Assembly: GCA_038030265.1 (NCBI GenBank)
Contig: CM075938.1
Span: 4,441,009-4,505,008 of the forward strand
DNA length: 64,000 nucleotides
Direction: 5' to 3'
Source: Corythucha ciliata
Lineage: Eukaryota; Arthropoda; Insecta; Hemiptera; Tingidae
Part shown: positions 55,481-64,000 of the stretch, piece by piece
Layout: each line of letters starts with the position of its first letter
Position numbering within the stretch: the stretch's first letter is position 1
Notes under the pieces: model-generated
The model's input: only the letters and a program-made list of their open reading frames with translations
The model's database searches: none
What the model was told of the DNA's origin: nothing
Position numbers and translations under genes: made by a program

Positions 55481-55896
55481 CTTTTCGGCGGCCCTCTCTG
55501 ATAGGTGGCCCAGGGCGGTCCGCCCCCCCCCCGCAATTACCCCGGTACGCTACTGTTCACGGCATACTCTTGCTCTTTCACACTAAGTTTCTGCTCTGAA
55601 TAGTGTGAATACGCCATTTTATGGCTGATGTAGCCGATTTAGCTTATAATACGTCATTTGTCTAGTAAAACTGTGTCTTTAGGACTCAAATTACCCAGGA
55701 AAATTAACCCAGAAACAAGAGAATTTCATGAAGAGGCGGTAAATTTGGTGAAGGATTTGGAATTTTTGCCTCAAGAATTGTATTTTTGCACATGGTATAA
55801 TTGATTCGCAAAATGGTATTTTCAAGTGGGGGGGGGGTAAATCTGAACTGCTCAGATTCTTGCTCCCCCAATGCTGGCTGACTTCCGCCGCCACTG

Positions 55897-56030
55897 CAAA
55901 GAGAGCTTCAACTTCCATTCAAACACACGGTTCTTCATCTAACTTACTCTTGATCGCATTCAGTAGTTTCGTAAAAACCGCCCTTCTTCACTCCCCACAC
56001 TCTCCGAAGCTTATCCGTCGTTTATTTTAT
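55897..56030 (-). pseudogene. BEL/Pao gag N-terminal piece
   Basis: The sequence between the primer-binding site and the hAT border reads KLLNAIKSKLDEEPCV, then a stop, then MEVEALF, and joins the ETLKEKFEE helix beyond the insertion. The start codon is not certain. Confidence 0.55.
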
Positions 56031-56037
56031 TAATTTT

Positions 56038-56055
56038 GTCCTGTCACGGTCGCCA
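56038..56055 (-). promoter_or_regulatory. BEL/Pao primer-binding site
   Basis: The minus strand reads TGGCGACCGTGACAGGAC, a primer-binding sequence I recall from BEL/Pao elements. The 5' LTR should lie at 56056 and above, but its outer end could not be fixed because no second LTR remains. Confidence 0.75.
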
Positions 56056-56059
56056 CTTA

Positions 56060-58020
56060 ATGATAAGCTTGATTAATTTCCACAAAATTATATCTTTAGG
56101 AGCTAAATATTGTGAATTTGCCCAGGTTCGATGCCTTCCATTCTCTAACACTCCTCCACCCACACAATCACTCTCTCTCTGTTTAATCAAACCTCGTTAA
56201 TTGGAAGAGTGGTCGTTCGACCAAAATTTGCGAAAAAAAATAAATCTATATCAATCAATCAATCTCTCAGCTCATTAGTGTAAGATTGTTTTCGTAGGAA
56301 ACGGCGGCATTTGAACGGAATTGTTGTTAATCAGTTTTGGTCACACTATAACTTTTTTAAAATAACACAATTGAAGTGACACATTCCCTTTACAAAAATA
56401 AAGATAATGAAAGGTTATTACGCAAATGAGTACGTGTCTGTCGACATGCTCGTCTGCAATGTTTTTAATTACTGCAGCTGCATTTAATCGTTCATATCAC
56501 GCTATAGCTCAAAATATCCATATTAATAAATAATTATGAAAGTTTGAATACATAGGTAGGTATATTTAATTTATTAATTAAAATTTTGGCTGGAATTTTT
56601 CAAAAATCAAGCTCCTGATGCGCACGTTTATTTTCAGAAAGATGGAGGAACGCCTCTTTCATTTTCATTTTTGATTACAGTCATTGCCCGCTTACCACCT
56701 GGTATATCGCCGTGGCACCCAGTCAATGATGCTTTGTCCTTGATAATTACTTTTTAAATTATATTTTTTGGGAGTCTCGCGGCTATATAGTTCTTCTAAA
56801 TATGTGGTAATAGTTAAAGTCGGCAATATGAGGTTATAGATGGGACGATCGAGTTCAAATCTCATCAAACGTTCTTCCTCTCTCCACTCCCACAATTGCG
56901 GGAAAAAAAAACAAAAAAAAAACGCATAATTCCCCGCTCTCGCTGACCTCTCGGAATCCAAATTAACGCGTTATTTTAATTCGTGCGTTAACAACTTTTC
57001 GGAAACGATCGTTTATTGGCTCGCGTTTGCGTACTAATGAATAGCACTCCGTTATAAGTAAGAAGAGCCTTTTAATCTAACAATAAGTGTGATTTGCCGA
57101 ATAGTTAAAAATCGACGTCACTTAACTTGAAGAAATTATAAATTGTAGAGGCAACTTGCCTTGATCGAGGCTGCTTTTTTCGAGCATCGAGGGCAACTTC
57201 TAGAAGTCACGATCGTAACATTAATAACCTCGGTCCTCAGTTTCGTTTTTTTTCTTGATACTCAAATTTTTGTAAGGTATTAAACAGATTGCTAAACCGT
57301 TTGGTAGGGCCCATTTTCTCTTCTTGTAAAGTCGTTTTCTTTTACGCACAAGGGGGTTTTAATGCGTCAGTATTCGGTGATATATAGCAACGTAGGCGGT
57401 AGTTACAACAGTTTCCAAAAAGTATGAAATAAAGCTCTGTTTAAGGATTCGGATCAAAATTTATTATGCACGATTTTCGTCTACAAGGTACGACGGTTAA
57501 TTATCCGGCCGATTTACAGGCAAAAGGGGGGGGGGGTTTGTAAAAGCTATTAGGTGGGTTCTGTAACAAAAAAAAAAAAAAAAAAAAGGATGAGGGCTGG
57601 GGGTCAGGCGTGAGAAAAAAAGCGTGACGCGCTCGTTCACAAAATGACTTTTATAATGATTTTAATTTGAATATAAACGCTCTAATTCTAGTTGCCCTAA
57701 ATTTCTTAAAATCGAATACATTATTCCATATTGGTTTGCCAAAAAAAGCTTATAGTGCCATAAAACCCAAATTATCGGTAAATCTTTTTCCCCCGTAGTC
57801 TTACTATACTTATTAATCTGTTATAGAACTCTCCGTTCAATAGGCGATTGAATCCCTCCATAACTTCCTTTTTAATAGCCTCGTAAAGTGTATGTACACG
57901 TAACTAGTACATGCATCTCTCATATTTAACTAGGGATTTTACAATACGAACCTTGAACTTATAGGTACGAACCCAGGGGCAGACGATGTCCGATGTTCTA
58001 GTGACCGCAGCAAAAGAACT
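56060..58020. other. No gene recognised; first part probably BEL/Pao LTR
   Basis: The first several hundred bases after the primer-binding site are probably LTR. The rest is AT-rich with poly-A near 57570 and no coding motif. A frame at 56692-56961 on the minus strand has no family features. Confidence 0.4.
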
Positions 58021-58029
58021 GGTATAGTT

Positions 58030-58790
58030 CATTAAATCGGCGCATTAAATCGTCAAATTCTTCCCCAAAAACCCGAGTTTTCACAAACAGGACAGTAAAT
58101 CCATCAAAAACTAACAACACCGTTGTGAAACCATCAGTTTTAGTCTTTTATACCTGTTTTTCTGTCCAAAAACTGGCAATTTAATCCCCGGAAATCGATA
58201 CTTTGTAGGAAAAGGCTTGGCACTCAGATATATTGGGTGGCCAATTTTCTAACAATTTTTCATCAACCCAAAACTAAAGATTTCACTCTGCGTAACTCAA
58301 TATTTTACTTAAAAACTGACGATTTTACGCTTAATCCTATGTGTTTCCCCTCTAAACGGAAGATTTCATCGCACAACTTGCGATTTTGAAATCCAGGTTT
58401 TACCCCAAAATTGATGATTTCACTATAAAAGGGGCGGGTTTAACTCAAACTGATGGAAAAAAAATGATTTTATTAAAACAGACCACTCTGCATTAAAAAC
58501 TGTCAATTTTATCCCTCAAATAGCGATTTTATTCAAAAAATGTACGATTTCTCGCCATAGCTGACGTGTTTACCCCCCCCCCCTCACCAAACTTATGATT
58601 TCGCTTTAAAAAAACTGGCGATTTCCCCCAAAATTGGATCTCCCAAACTCCCAAACTGGCAATGTCACGCTGTGAAAAAAGTTCTCCCCCAAAACGGATA
58701 ATTTTAGGCCAAAAAGGACGACTCTGCCTTCAAAACCCTCATCCAAAATATGACGATTTTATACCAAAACAGACAATTTCACGCCAACAG
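58030..58790 (-). repeat. Degenerate array, unit family 3, reverse orientation
   Basis: CAAAACTGACGATTTTA and CAAAAATTGATGATTTCAC-like units, the inverse of 30.3-30.9 kb. At 58800-58880 a GGTGGGCCATCACCCACC stretch follows that could be a transposon end. Confidence 0.7.
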
Positions 58791-58929
58791 AGGCGTTAGA
58801 GTTAAGGTGGGCCATCACCCACCCATAATGTTCCTATTGGGTGGGCAAAGGTACCTTTTGGCCCCCCTTCCGCCCCTCACAATATCGTCCAACAAAGGGT
58901 GATTTACTACGGTATAACGATGAGTAAAG

Positions 58930-59300
58930 TTGTTTTCTTAATTTAAACCGCGAATTAGCGCTTTTTCTGTATCTTATCCGCGCAGAAACGATTTTTCTCA
59001 ATTTAAGCAAGCCTTCAAGGTAAGCTTTTTTCAATATTTTAGCCGCGAATTAGCTTTTTTCCTCAATTTCATCCATGAAAAGCGATTTGTTGGTGCCTTC
59101 TATCAAATGTTTCTCCATTTTACTGTCGCAAAATTGGCACCAGAAGCCGATGAATTGGCATGTTTTCAATTTTAGCCGCCAACCAGTGTTTTTATCCATT
59201 GAAGCAGTGTATTTGTGCATATTCCCGATTAACGATTTAGAGATTTTTGTCTTATTTAAGCCGCAATTTTGCGATTTTACTCAAGATGATTATCGCTTTT
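58930..59300 (-). repeat. Degenerate 30-bp units, family 1, reverse orientation
   Basis: TTTTAGCCGCGAATTAGC and CTCAATTTAAGC-type units. No coding content. Confidence 0.65.
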
Positions 59301-59520
59301 GTTTACTCTAAATCCCAAAAATGTGCTTTTCCCCAGCATTTTTCCACGTATTGGCCCCAAGAACAACACAAACATGAGTGCGCCTTCTCAGAGTAGCGAT
59401 TTCGTGGGCAGAATGAAATAATCAACTACACAATTTGCTGAGCACCGGTGACACTCGTGACTCGGGTGAAAAATCGTCCAATGGAGCCAAATCACCGTCT
59501 AATCGGGTGATGACAACCAA

Positions 59521-61228
59521 GCGCGGATCCAGGAAGGGGCTTTAGCCCCCTCCTTTGGGGGGCAGCACTCGTTGGTTGTCAGGGTCCTACGCGCACTATA
59601 ATGTTCCGTTTAGCCAGCTTTATACGGTTGGAATTTGCCAACCAACCAATTTTACAGGCGAACGTTGTCAGTTTATCCAGTCGACCTTAAGGTGCATGCA
59701 ACCAATGCTATGGGGGGGGGGGGAGGTCGATTAGTCAGTGAAGTGAGGACGACCCATGGATCGGTTTATTCAAGGGTTTGAATAGCCATGTGTGTCCATT
59801 TTTCGGGTGTAGATAGCCACTTTGAAGGCGTGAATCGTCGTCTGTCACCTTTGTTGGGCACAAAACGATCAGTTTGGACATTTTTAGACCGTGGTGAATT
59901 TGCGGCGCTGGAAAGTATGCCATTTTTAGAGCGTAAATAGCAAGTTCTACTAGTTTTAGAGCAGTAATCGTCTCTTCAGACATTTTAAAGGCGTGAAGGC
60001 TCAGTTTTGGGCATTTGACGCGCGAACGGTCGATTTTACCATTTTCTGGACAGGAATAATCTGTTTAGGGCTTTTCAAAGCGAGAATCGTCTGCAGTTTA
60101 AACATTTATAGGCCGCGTATAGAGTTAGTTTGACCAATCTTATAGGGCGTGAATAGCCAGTTGGATCATTTTTACGGCGCAAACTGACAGTACGGTTATT
60201 TCTAAGGGAATGAATAGCCAAAGTGATATTTTCAGTGCACGAAACCGTCGTTTTAATCAATTTTAGAGTGCGAATTCAATTAAATCATTTTTACTTACCG
60301 TTAGTTCAACCATTTTGTGGATATAGTGACTATGGCAAATAGTCCGCCAAGCCATTTGTAGGGGTTTTGGAGCGAGATTTATTGTCAGTATGGCTGTTTT
60401 TAGGGAGATGAATTGCCAGTTCAGAAATTTTCTATGGGCGTGAATGGTCATTTTGGACATTTTAAGGGCAGAAATCGTCGGTTTAGATAATTTCAAGAAG
60501 CGAATCGTCAGTTTTGCCGATTTCGTGGCTTGGACATAATCAGTTTTGGGGGAGCTTAGTCATGAGTTTTGTTATTTATAGGGCGCTAATAGTGCGTAAA
60601 GCCAGAATGTTCAGTTAAACGCGCAATGTTAGATTTTGCCATTTCTAAAAGCAGGAATAATCTATTCAGGTGTTTTGAGGACGCGAATCGTCAGTTTTGT
60701 GGTACTTTTAGGGTGCAGTTAGTTCTGTCAAGCCAAGGCGAGATTGGTCAGTTGGGCAATTCTTCGGTGCGCAAACAGTGGTTTTCGCAGTTTTCAGGGC
60801 AGGAATGATCTGTTGAAGAATTTTCAGGGCGAAAATCGTCGGCTTAGCCATTTTTATTGCGACGCGCTTAGGGTCAGTTTGGCCATTTTTAGAGTGGGAA
60901 TCGCCAGTTTGGCTATTTTGGCGCGAATGGTTGGCTTGGATATTTTCAGAGCGGGGTTTTTAGGGCTTTGTCGCAGTTTAGCCATTTTTAGGGTGGCCTT
61001 GAAGTCATTTTGGCTGTTTTCGAGGGGATTTCTAGGGAACAAACAGTCAGTTTGGTCATTTTCAAGGTGGGAATCGTCAGTTTTGCCATTTATAGGGACG
61101 TAATTATAAACGGTTTAGCCGTTTTTATGGTGGGAATAGCAGTGAATGCCTGTCGGACCGTCTTTAGTAGAGCGAAGCACACAATCACTCAATGAGCCCC
61201 TCCCTTGAGCAAATCCTGGATCCGCGTC
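59521..61228. mobile_element. 1.7-kb element of unit-2 repeats with terminal inverted repeats and a 13-bp flanking duplication
   Basis: TGATGACAACCAA is present at 59508-59520 and 61229-61241. The inner ends are inverse: CGCGGATCCAGGA on both sides read inward. The interior (59590-61160) is a unit-2 array in the same orientation as at 45-47 kb. The right end AGCAAATCCTGGATCC resembles phrases at 46360 and 47145 inside the Copia-nested hAT element, so the two are related. Thirteen bases is longer than usual for hAT, so the class is open. Further, TTGGTTGTCA, the inverse of most of the duplication, lies at 59571-59580. Confidence 0.7.
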
Positions 61229-61439
61229 TGATGACAACCAACCTAATAGGCGCCCCTTATTCACAGTTCGATTCCCCAGTTGAAATATGAGACTTTTGTT
61301 CTTACGTTTTGTGTTCAGTTATATTATTTTGTTGTTTTTTAATTAGGTACTGCGAAATTGCAATACTTAGCCCCCTCCCCCTATCTACGCCCTGCTAAAT
61401 TTGCCCCCCCCCCCAACGAAAACCTAAACTCTACGCCTC

Positions 61440-61880
61440 TGCACGCAAAAGCTGATTTATGGCCCCATAACTGAAGACGTTACTATAAACTGGCGATTTT
61501 ACTCCAAAACTGAATGCTTTAATCCCAAAACTTAGGATTTGATCCTCAGAACTTTCCTAAACTGATAATTTTACCCTAAAACTAGCGGTTTCCCCAAAAA
61601 TTGCTACTTAATCGCGATTTAGGACCGGATTGACTACAAGGGTTCAAAGTTCCGTTTATCATTAAACTGAACTTACGAGCTTATACGCCAATCATAGCAT
61701 TTTGCATACAAAACGTTTAAATCCTTAACAACACTTGAACGAACATTTTCGATTCGGCCCCTTAAGCGCCTAAAAGGCGATTTTATCACAGAACTGGAGA
61801 TTGTAGTAGGCTCTAAAATTGTGATTTTGGCCCAAAAAATTGTCAATTTTACCACTAAGCTGGAGATTTCAGGTGCTTTT
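61440..61880 (-). repeat. Degenerate array, unit family 3, reverse orientation, worn
   Basis: CTGGCGATTTTACTCC, AACTGATAATTTTACCC and similar units, mixed with unrelated sequence. At 61380-61440 a G/C-rich stretch ending in TACGCCTCTG looks like a hAT end read from the right (CAGAGGCGTAGA). Confidence 0.5.
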
Positions 61881-62516
61881 TTTTTTCAGAGAAGAAAAAT
61901 CTGAAAAATTGGCTTTTTAGTTGTGTCAGATCTGCGAAAACAGTATTTTAGGGCGTAAAATCTGCGAAATTGGTATTTGATATTATTTACCCTAGCGAAA
62001 TTCGTTTTGTGAGCAACAAAAATCCTCGAAATGCCGACGAACCAAAACGTGGTTATCTTGAAGGATTTATACTTTCTCATACTAACACGCAGCTGCCCCA
62101 CTAATTCTGCGCTTTCGAGTCTAAGGGAGGGCAGCCGCCAACCCCTGCCTGCCCCCTCTGTCTTTGCCAATAAACGAACCTTGAACAAAATTTTAAGATG
62201 ACATTCGGAAATCTTTTAAACTCTCTCCATGCTGTTTGGATTTTTTTTTCGGCGGGCATCCTAAATCAGGAAATTCAGTCCATTTTCTATTTCGTAGGCT
62301 AATGTACACATATCGTTGATTAACGATCGATTAATCGGTTGTTCGTATACCGTACAGATTCGATTGGGAACGCAATACTTGTCAGTCCTGTCATACATTC
62401 GCAAAACATTATGTCTAGCTGTTCTAATAGCTGAAAGTGGCTATGCTTTGATAATAGCTTCAAATTCGAATGAACAGAACTCAAGGAAAGGCGTAAATCA
62501 AACAGGAAATCCAACT

Positions 62517-62522
62517 TTTATT
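62517..62522 (-). terminator. Poly-A signal of the LDLa gene
   Basis: AATAAA on the minus strand, 63 bp past the stop codon, at the usual place for 3' end formation. Confidence 0.7.
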
Positions 62523-62584
62523 ATACTTTAGTGCAAAATAACTGTTGAATCACATCTACTTACTCGAAACTGTGCCCGTTACTG

Positions 62585-63651
62585 TCAGCAGTATTGTCTA
62601 TCACTGCGGTCTCCACAGTAAATATTGTAGTCGTTACATCTACTGGCGACGCACTGACCATCATCACAGCGAAAATTATTCTCTGGGCACTTCTTTCCAA
62701 ACAAGTTAACACCTACATCAAGGAAGTGAAATGAACTTCAACATTTGATACGAACAGTAACCGAAATTACTTACAGTCTGGTGGTTCGTCTGATTCATCA
62801 CCACACTCACTATGACCGTTACAGTACTTCACGCAAGTCAAATTTCGGGCTCCATTTTCACAGACGAACATGCCATTACGACAAATGTCCGTCGCTAAGT
62901 CAGAATCATATATATCACCTTCGTGAGAGTATGTCGACACTACTGAAAGGCGCCTCCTGATTACTCCGATGTTGCTTAAGTGATTCTGGTAATTTTTCGA
63001 TAAGTCGGAATGAAGTACTACCAAGTTCGCAATAGCCTCGGTTATTTCACTAGCTTTGCTATCCAGCCACTTATTAAGCGATGTCTGATTTCCTCCACCG
63101 ACCAATCTCGCTGCAAATGATCTGAGGTTCTTTTCAGTTTCCATCAATTCGATCCTCCTTCTCAGGTCACTTGCCAGCAAAAGTATCTGAACATTAATCA
63201 AAATTTCAAGTTATTAATAATCCAAATTGCGCTGAAACGCACATACTCGTACACTATACTAAGTATACCAACCTTTTCAGCCGATTCCTTTACAATTGAG
63301 ACGGAGAAGTAATAGTTGTTAGCGCTTAATCTGGCTTGTTTGCTTTTCAAATTCAAAAGAAGGCTCTCAGTAGAAGGATCTTCAATTTTATTGAAAATAT
63401 CCCGCGTGGAGGTGGTAACTAATTCCAGAAAATCCAACACATTGTCAGACTGCGGAGTTACCGCTGAAGTTAGATTTGTGGAAACGTGGATAATATCTAA
63501 TGACGTTCCTGTTCCTCCAATGAAAGGCGAATTATATCCAAATCTGAGATAAAAGAATACAAAACATCGTGACTAGTGCTTCCACACAGTATGCTCCGCA
63601 GTAGATTACTCACGCGAATAACACAAGTATCACTGCCCCAGATCGAACCAT
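62585..63651 (-). CDS. Secreted protein with two LDL-receptor class A domains, four exons
   Basis: Exons on the minus strand: 63651-63614, 63543-63273, 63186-62775 and 62712-62585; introns of 70, 86 and 62 bp have GT..AG ends and phases 2, 0 and 1 that keep the frame, giving 282 residues. Residues 1-14 or so (MVRSGAVILVLFAF) form a signal peptide. Residues about 20-200 are helical and unrecognised. LDLa 1 (205-241) has six Cys and the calcium-binding end CGDESDE. LDLa 2 (249-282) has six Cys but ends DRSDR, so the final acidic calcium ligand is missing. N-x-T/S sites occur (NLTS, NQTS, NLTC). No membrane segment is seen, so secretion is likely. LDLa domains bind proteins or lipids; the partner is unknown. 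It has no resemblance to its transposon neighbours. Confidence 0.82.
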
Positions 63652-63671
63652 TGCACCGTACTGTTTGAATT

Positions 63672-63710
63672 GGACTGGCTTATGCAACGTTCTGAGAATG
63701 GCTTATATAT
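63672..63710 (-). promoter_or_regulatory. Core promoter of the LDLa gene
   Basis: A TATA box (ATATATAAG, 63710-63702) stands about 32 bp before an initiator-like CCAGTCC whose A is at 63676. That leaves a 5' UTR of about 24 bases before the ATG at 63651. The spacing is right for a TATA-Inr promoter, but no transcript evidence is at hand. Confidence 0.6.
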
Positions 63711-64000
63711 TTGTGTTGAAGCGACCCCTGTGTATCTCATCATCAAAAGGGTCAAATTTCGTGTGTTATTCTTATAATTGAATGAAAGGAAGGATAAGGA
63801 TAAATGAGAAACTGTATCAGTCATCATTTTCTTGCTCTCTAATAACCATAGAAAACACAGAAATGATATTCCTTATCTTTTCTTCTTGCAGTTCTGACTG
63901 TTTCGTAATTCAGTTGACCTGGTATTCTCTGTTGTATACACCACTCAGCGTTTATAAGTTTATCTTGACCGAAATTGAATATATCAATATTTCCCACGAA
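63711..64000. other. Upstream region of the LDLa gene, nothing assigned
   Basis: AT-rich, no exon or repeat recognised. It may hold regulatory sites for the LDLa gene. Confidence 0.4.

Larger units (their letters stand above)
52995..55896. mobile_element. hAT-like non-autonomous element, 2.9 kb, inside BEL/Pao gag
   Basis: Both ends read CAGTGGCGGCGGAAGT inward, 16 of 16 identical. The 8-bp flanks CTAAGAGA (52987-52994) and CAAAGAGA (55897-55904) match at 7 of 8. Removing the element rejoins BEL gag. Interior: a unit-4 array (53190-53690), further hAT-like end sequences (about 53707 and 53818 on one side, 55510-55555 on the other), a cluster of tRNA-like sequences (54271-54991) and a unit-1 array (55095-55480). 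No transposase. Confidence 0.85.
43735..56055 (-). mobile_element. BEL/Pao element, split by four insertions and internally deleted
   Basis: Parts of one BEL/Pao element lie in order on the minus strand: primer-binding site (56038-56055), gag start (55897-56030), gag (52505-52986), end of RT and RNase H start (51560-52235), rest of RNase H and integrase zinc region (43735-44475). Between them sit a hAT-like element, a palindromic MITE and a Copia element. Protease and the first part of RT are deleted, and the integrase core and 3' LTR are missing. The reading order and the fit at each border show one original copy. Confidence 0.8.

Noticed and set aside
53818..55555. A second hAT element inside the 2.9-kb one, from CATTGGCGTACCC to GGTACGCTACTG
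   Set aside because: The ends are similar but the 8-bp flanks (CCTTTATT and TTCACGGC) do not match, so they need not belong together.

Overview
This window is eukaryotic, most likely from an arthropod and probably an insect. The base composition is AT-rich, the one host gene has short introns of 62-86 bp with GT..AG borders, and almost everything else is repeats: non-LTR retrotransposons of the I/R1/Jockey/CR1 groups, LTR elements of the Gypsy, BEL/Pao and Copia superfamilies, hAT-like DNA elements and many foldback (MITE-like) elements. A hemipteran such as a whitefly would fit, but that is a guess from memory of similar repeats.

Layout. 1-0.7 kb: edge of a LINE on the minus strand. 0.8-2.9 kb: a two-module dispersed repeat, small palindromes and a GAGACC-rich stretch. 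2.9-6.2 kb: no gene seen. 6.2-6.9 kb: broken Gypsy gag. 7.1-9.1 kb: broken R1-like LINE. 9.3-11.0 kb: degenerate array of about 30-bp units. 12.58-15.29 kb: a hAT-like element filled with the same unit in the opposite direction. 18.3-28.6 kb: two related full-length-class LINEs lying head to tail, both on the minus strand and both broken. 29-31 kb: more arrays. 31.4-33.3 kb: a deleted Gypsy element with one LTR, a primer-binding site and a 149-bp near-perfect inverted repeat. 34.1-37.2 kb: palindromes, then a CR1-like LINE sitting in a repeat whose uninterrupted copy lies at 1.0-1.4 kb. 37.5-39.2 kb: a 5'-truncated LINE with a long poly-A tail and RNase H. 43.7-56.1 kb: a nested stack in which a BEL/Pao element has been entered by a Copia element (itself entered by a 2.5-kb hAT-like element and a 221-bp MITE), by a 264-bp palindromic element and by a 2.9-kb hAT-like element that carries three tRNA-like sequences. 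58-62 kb: more arrays, one inside a 1.7-kb element with a 13-bp flanking duplication. 62.5-63.7 kb: the only convincing host gene, a four-exon secreted protein with two LDL-receptor class A domains.

How the parts relate. The repeat families explain most of the window and can be ordered in time by nesting: BEL first, then Copia, then hAT in Copia. The most unusual theme is a set of hAT-like non-autonomous elements whose interiors are long arrays of diverged 30-bp units. Two of the unit families look related to each other. Only the LDLa gene shows coherent exon phases, a TATA box and a poly-A signal.
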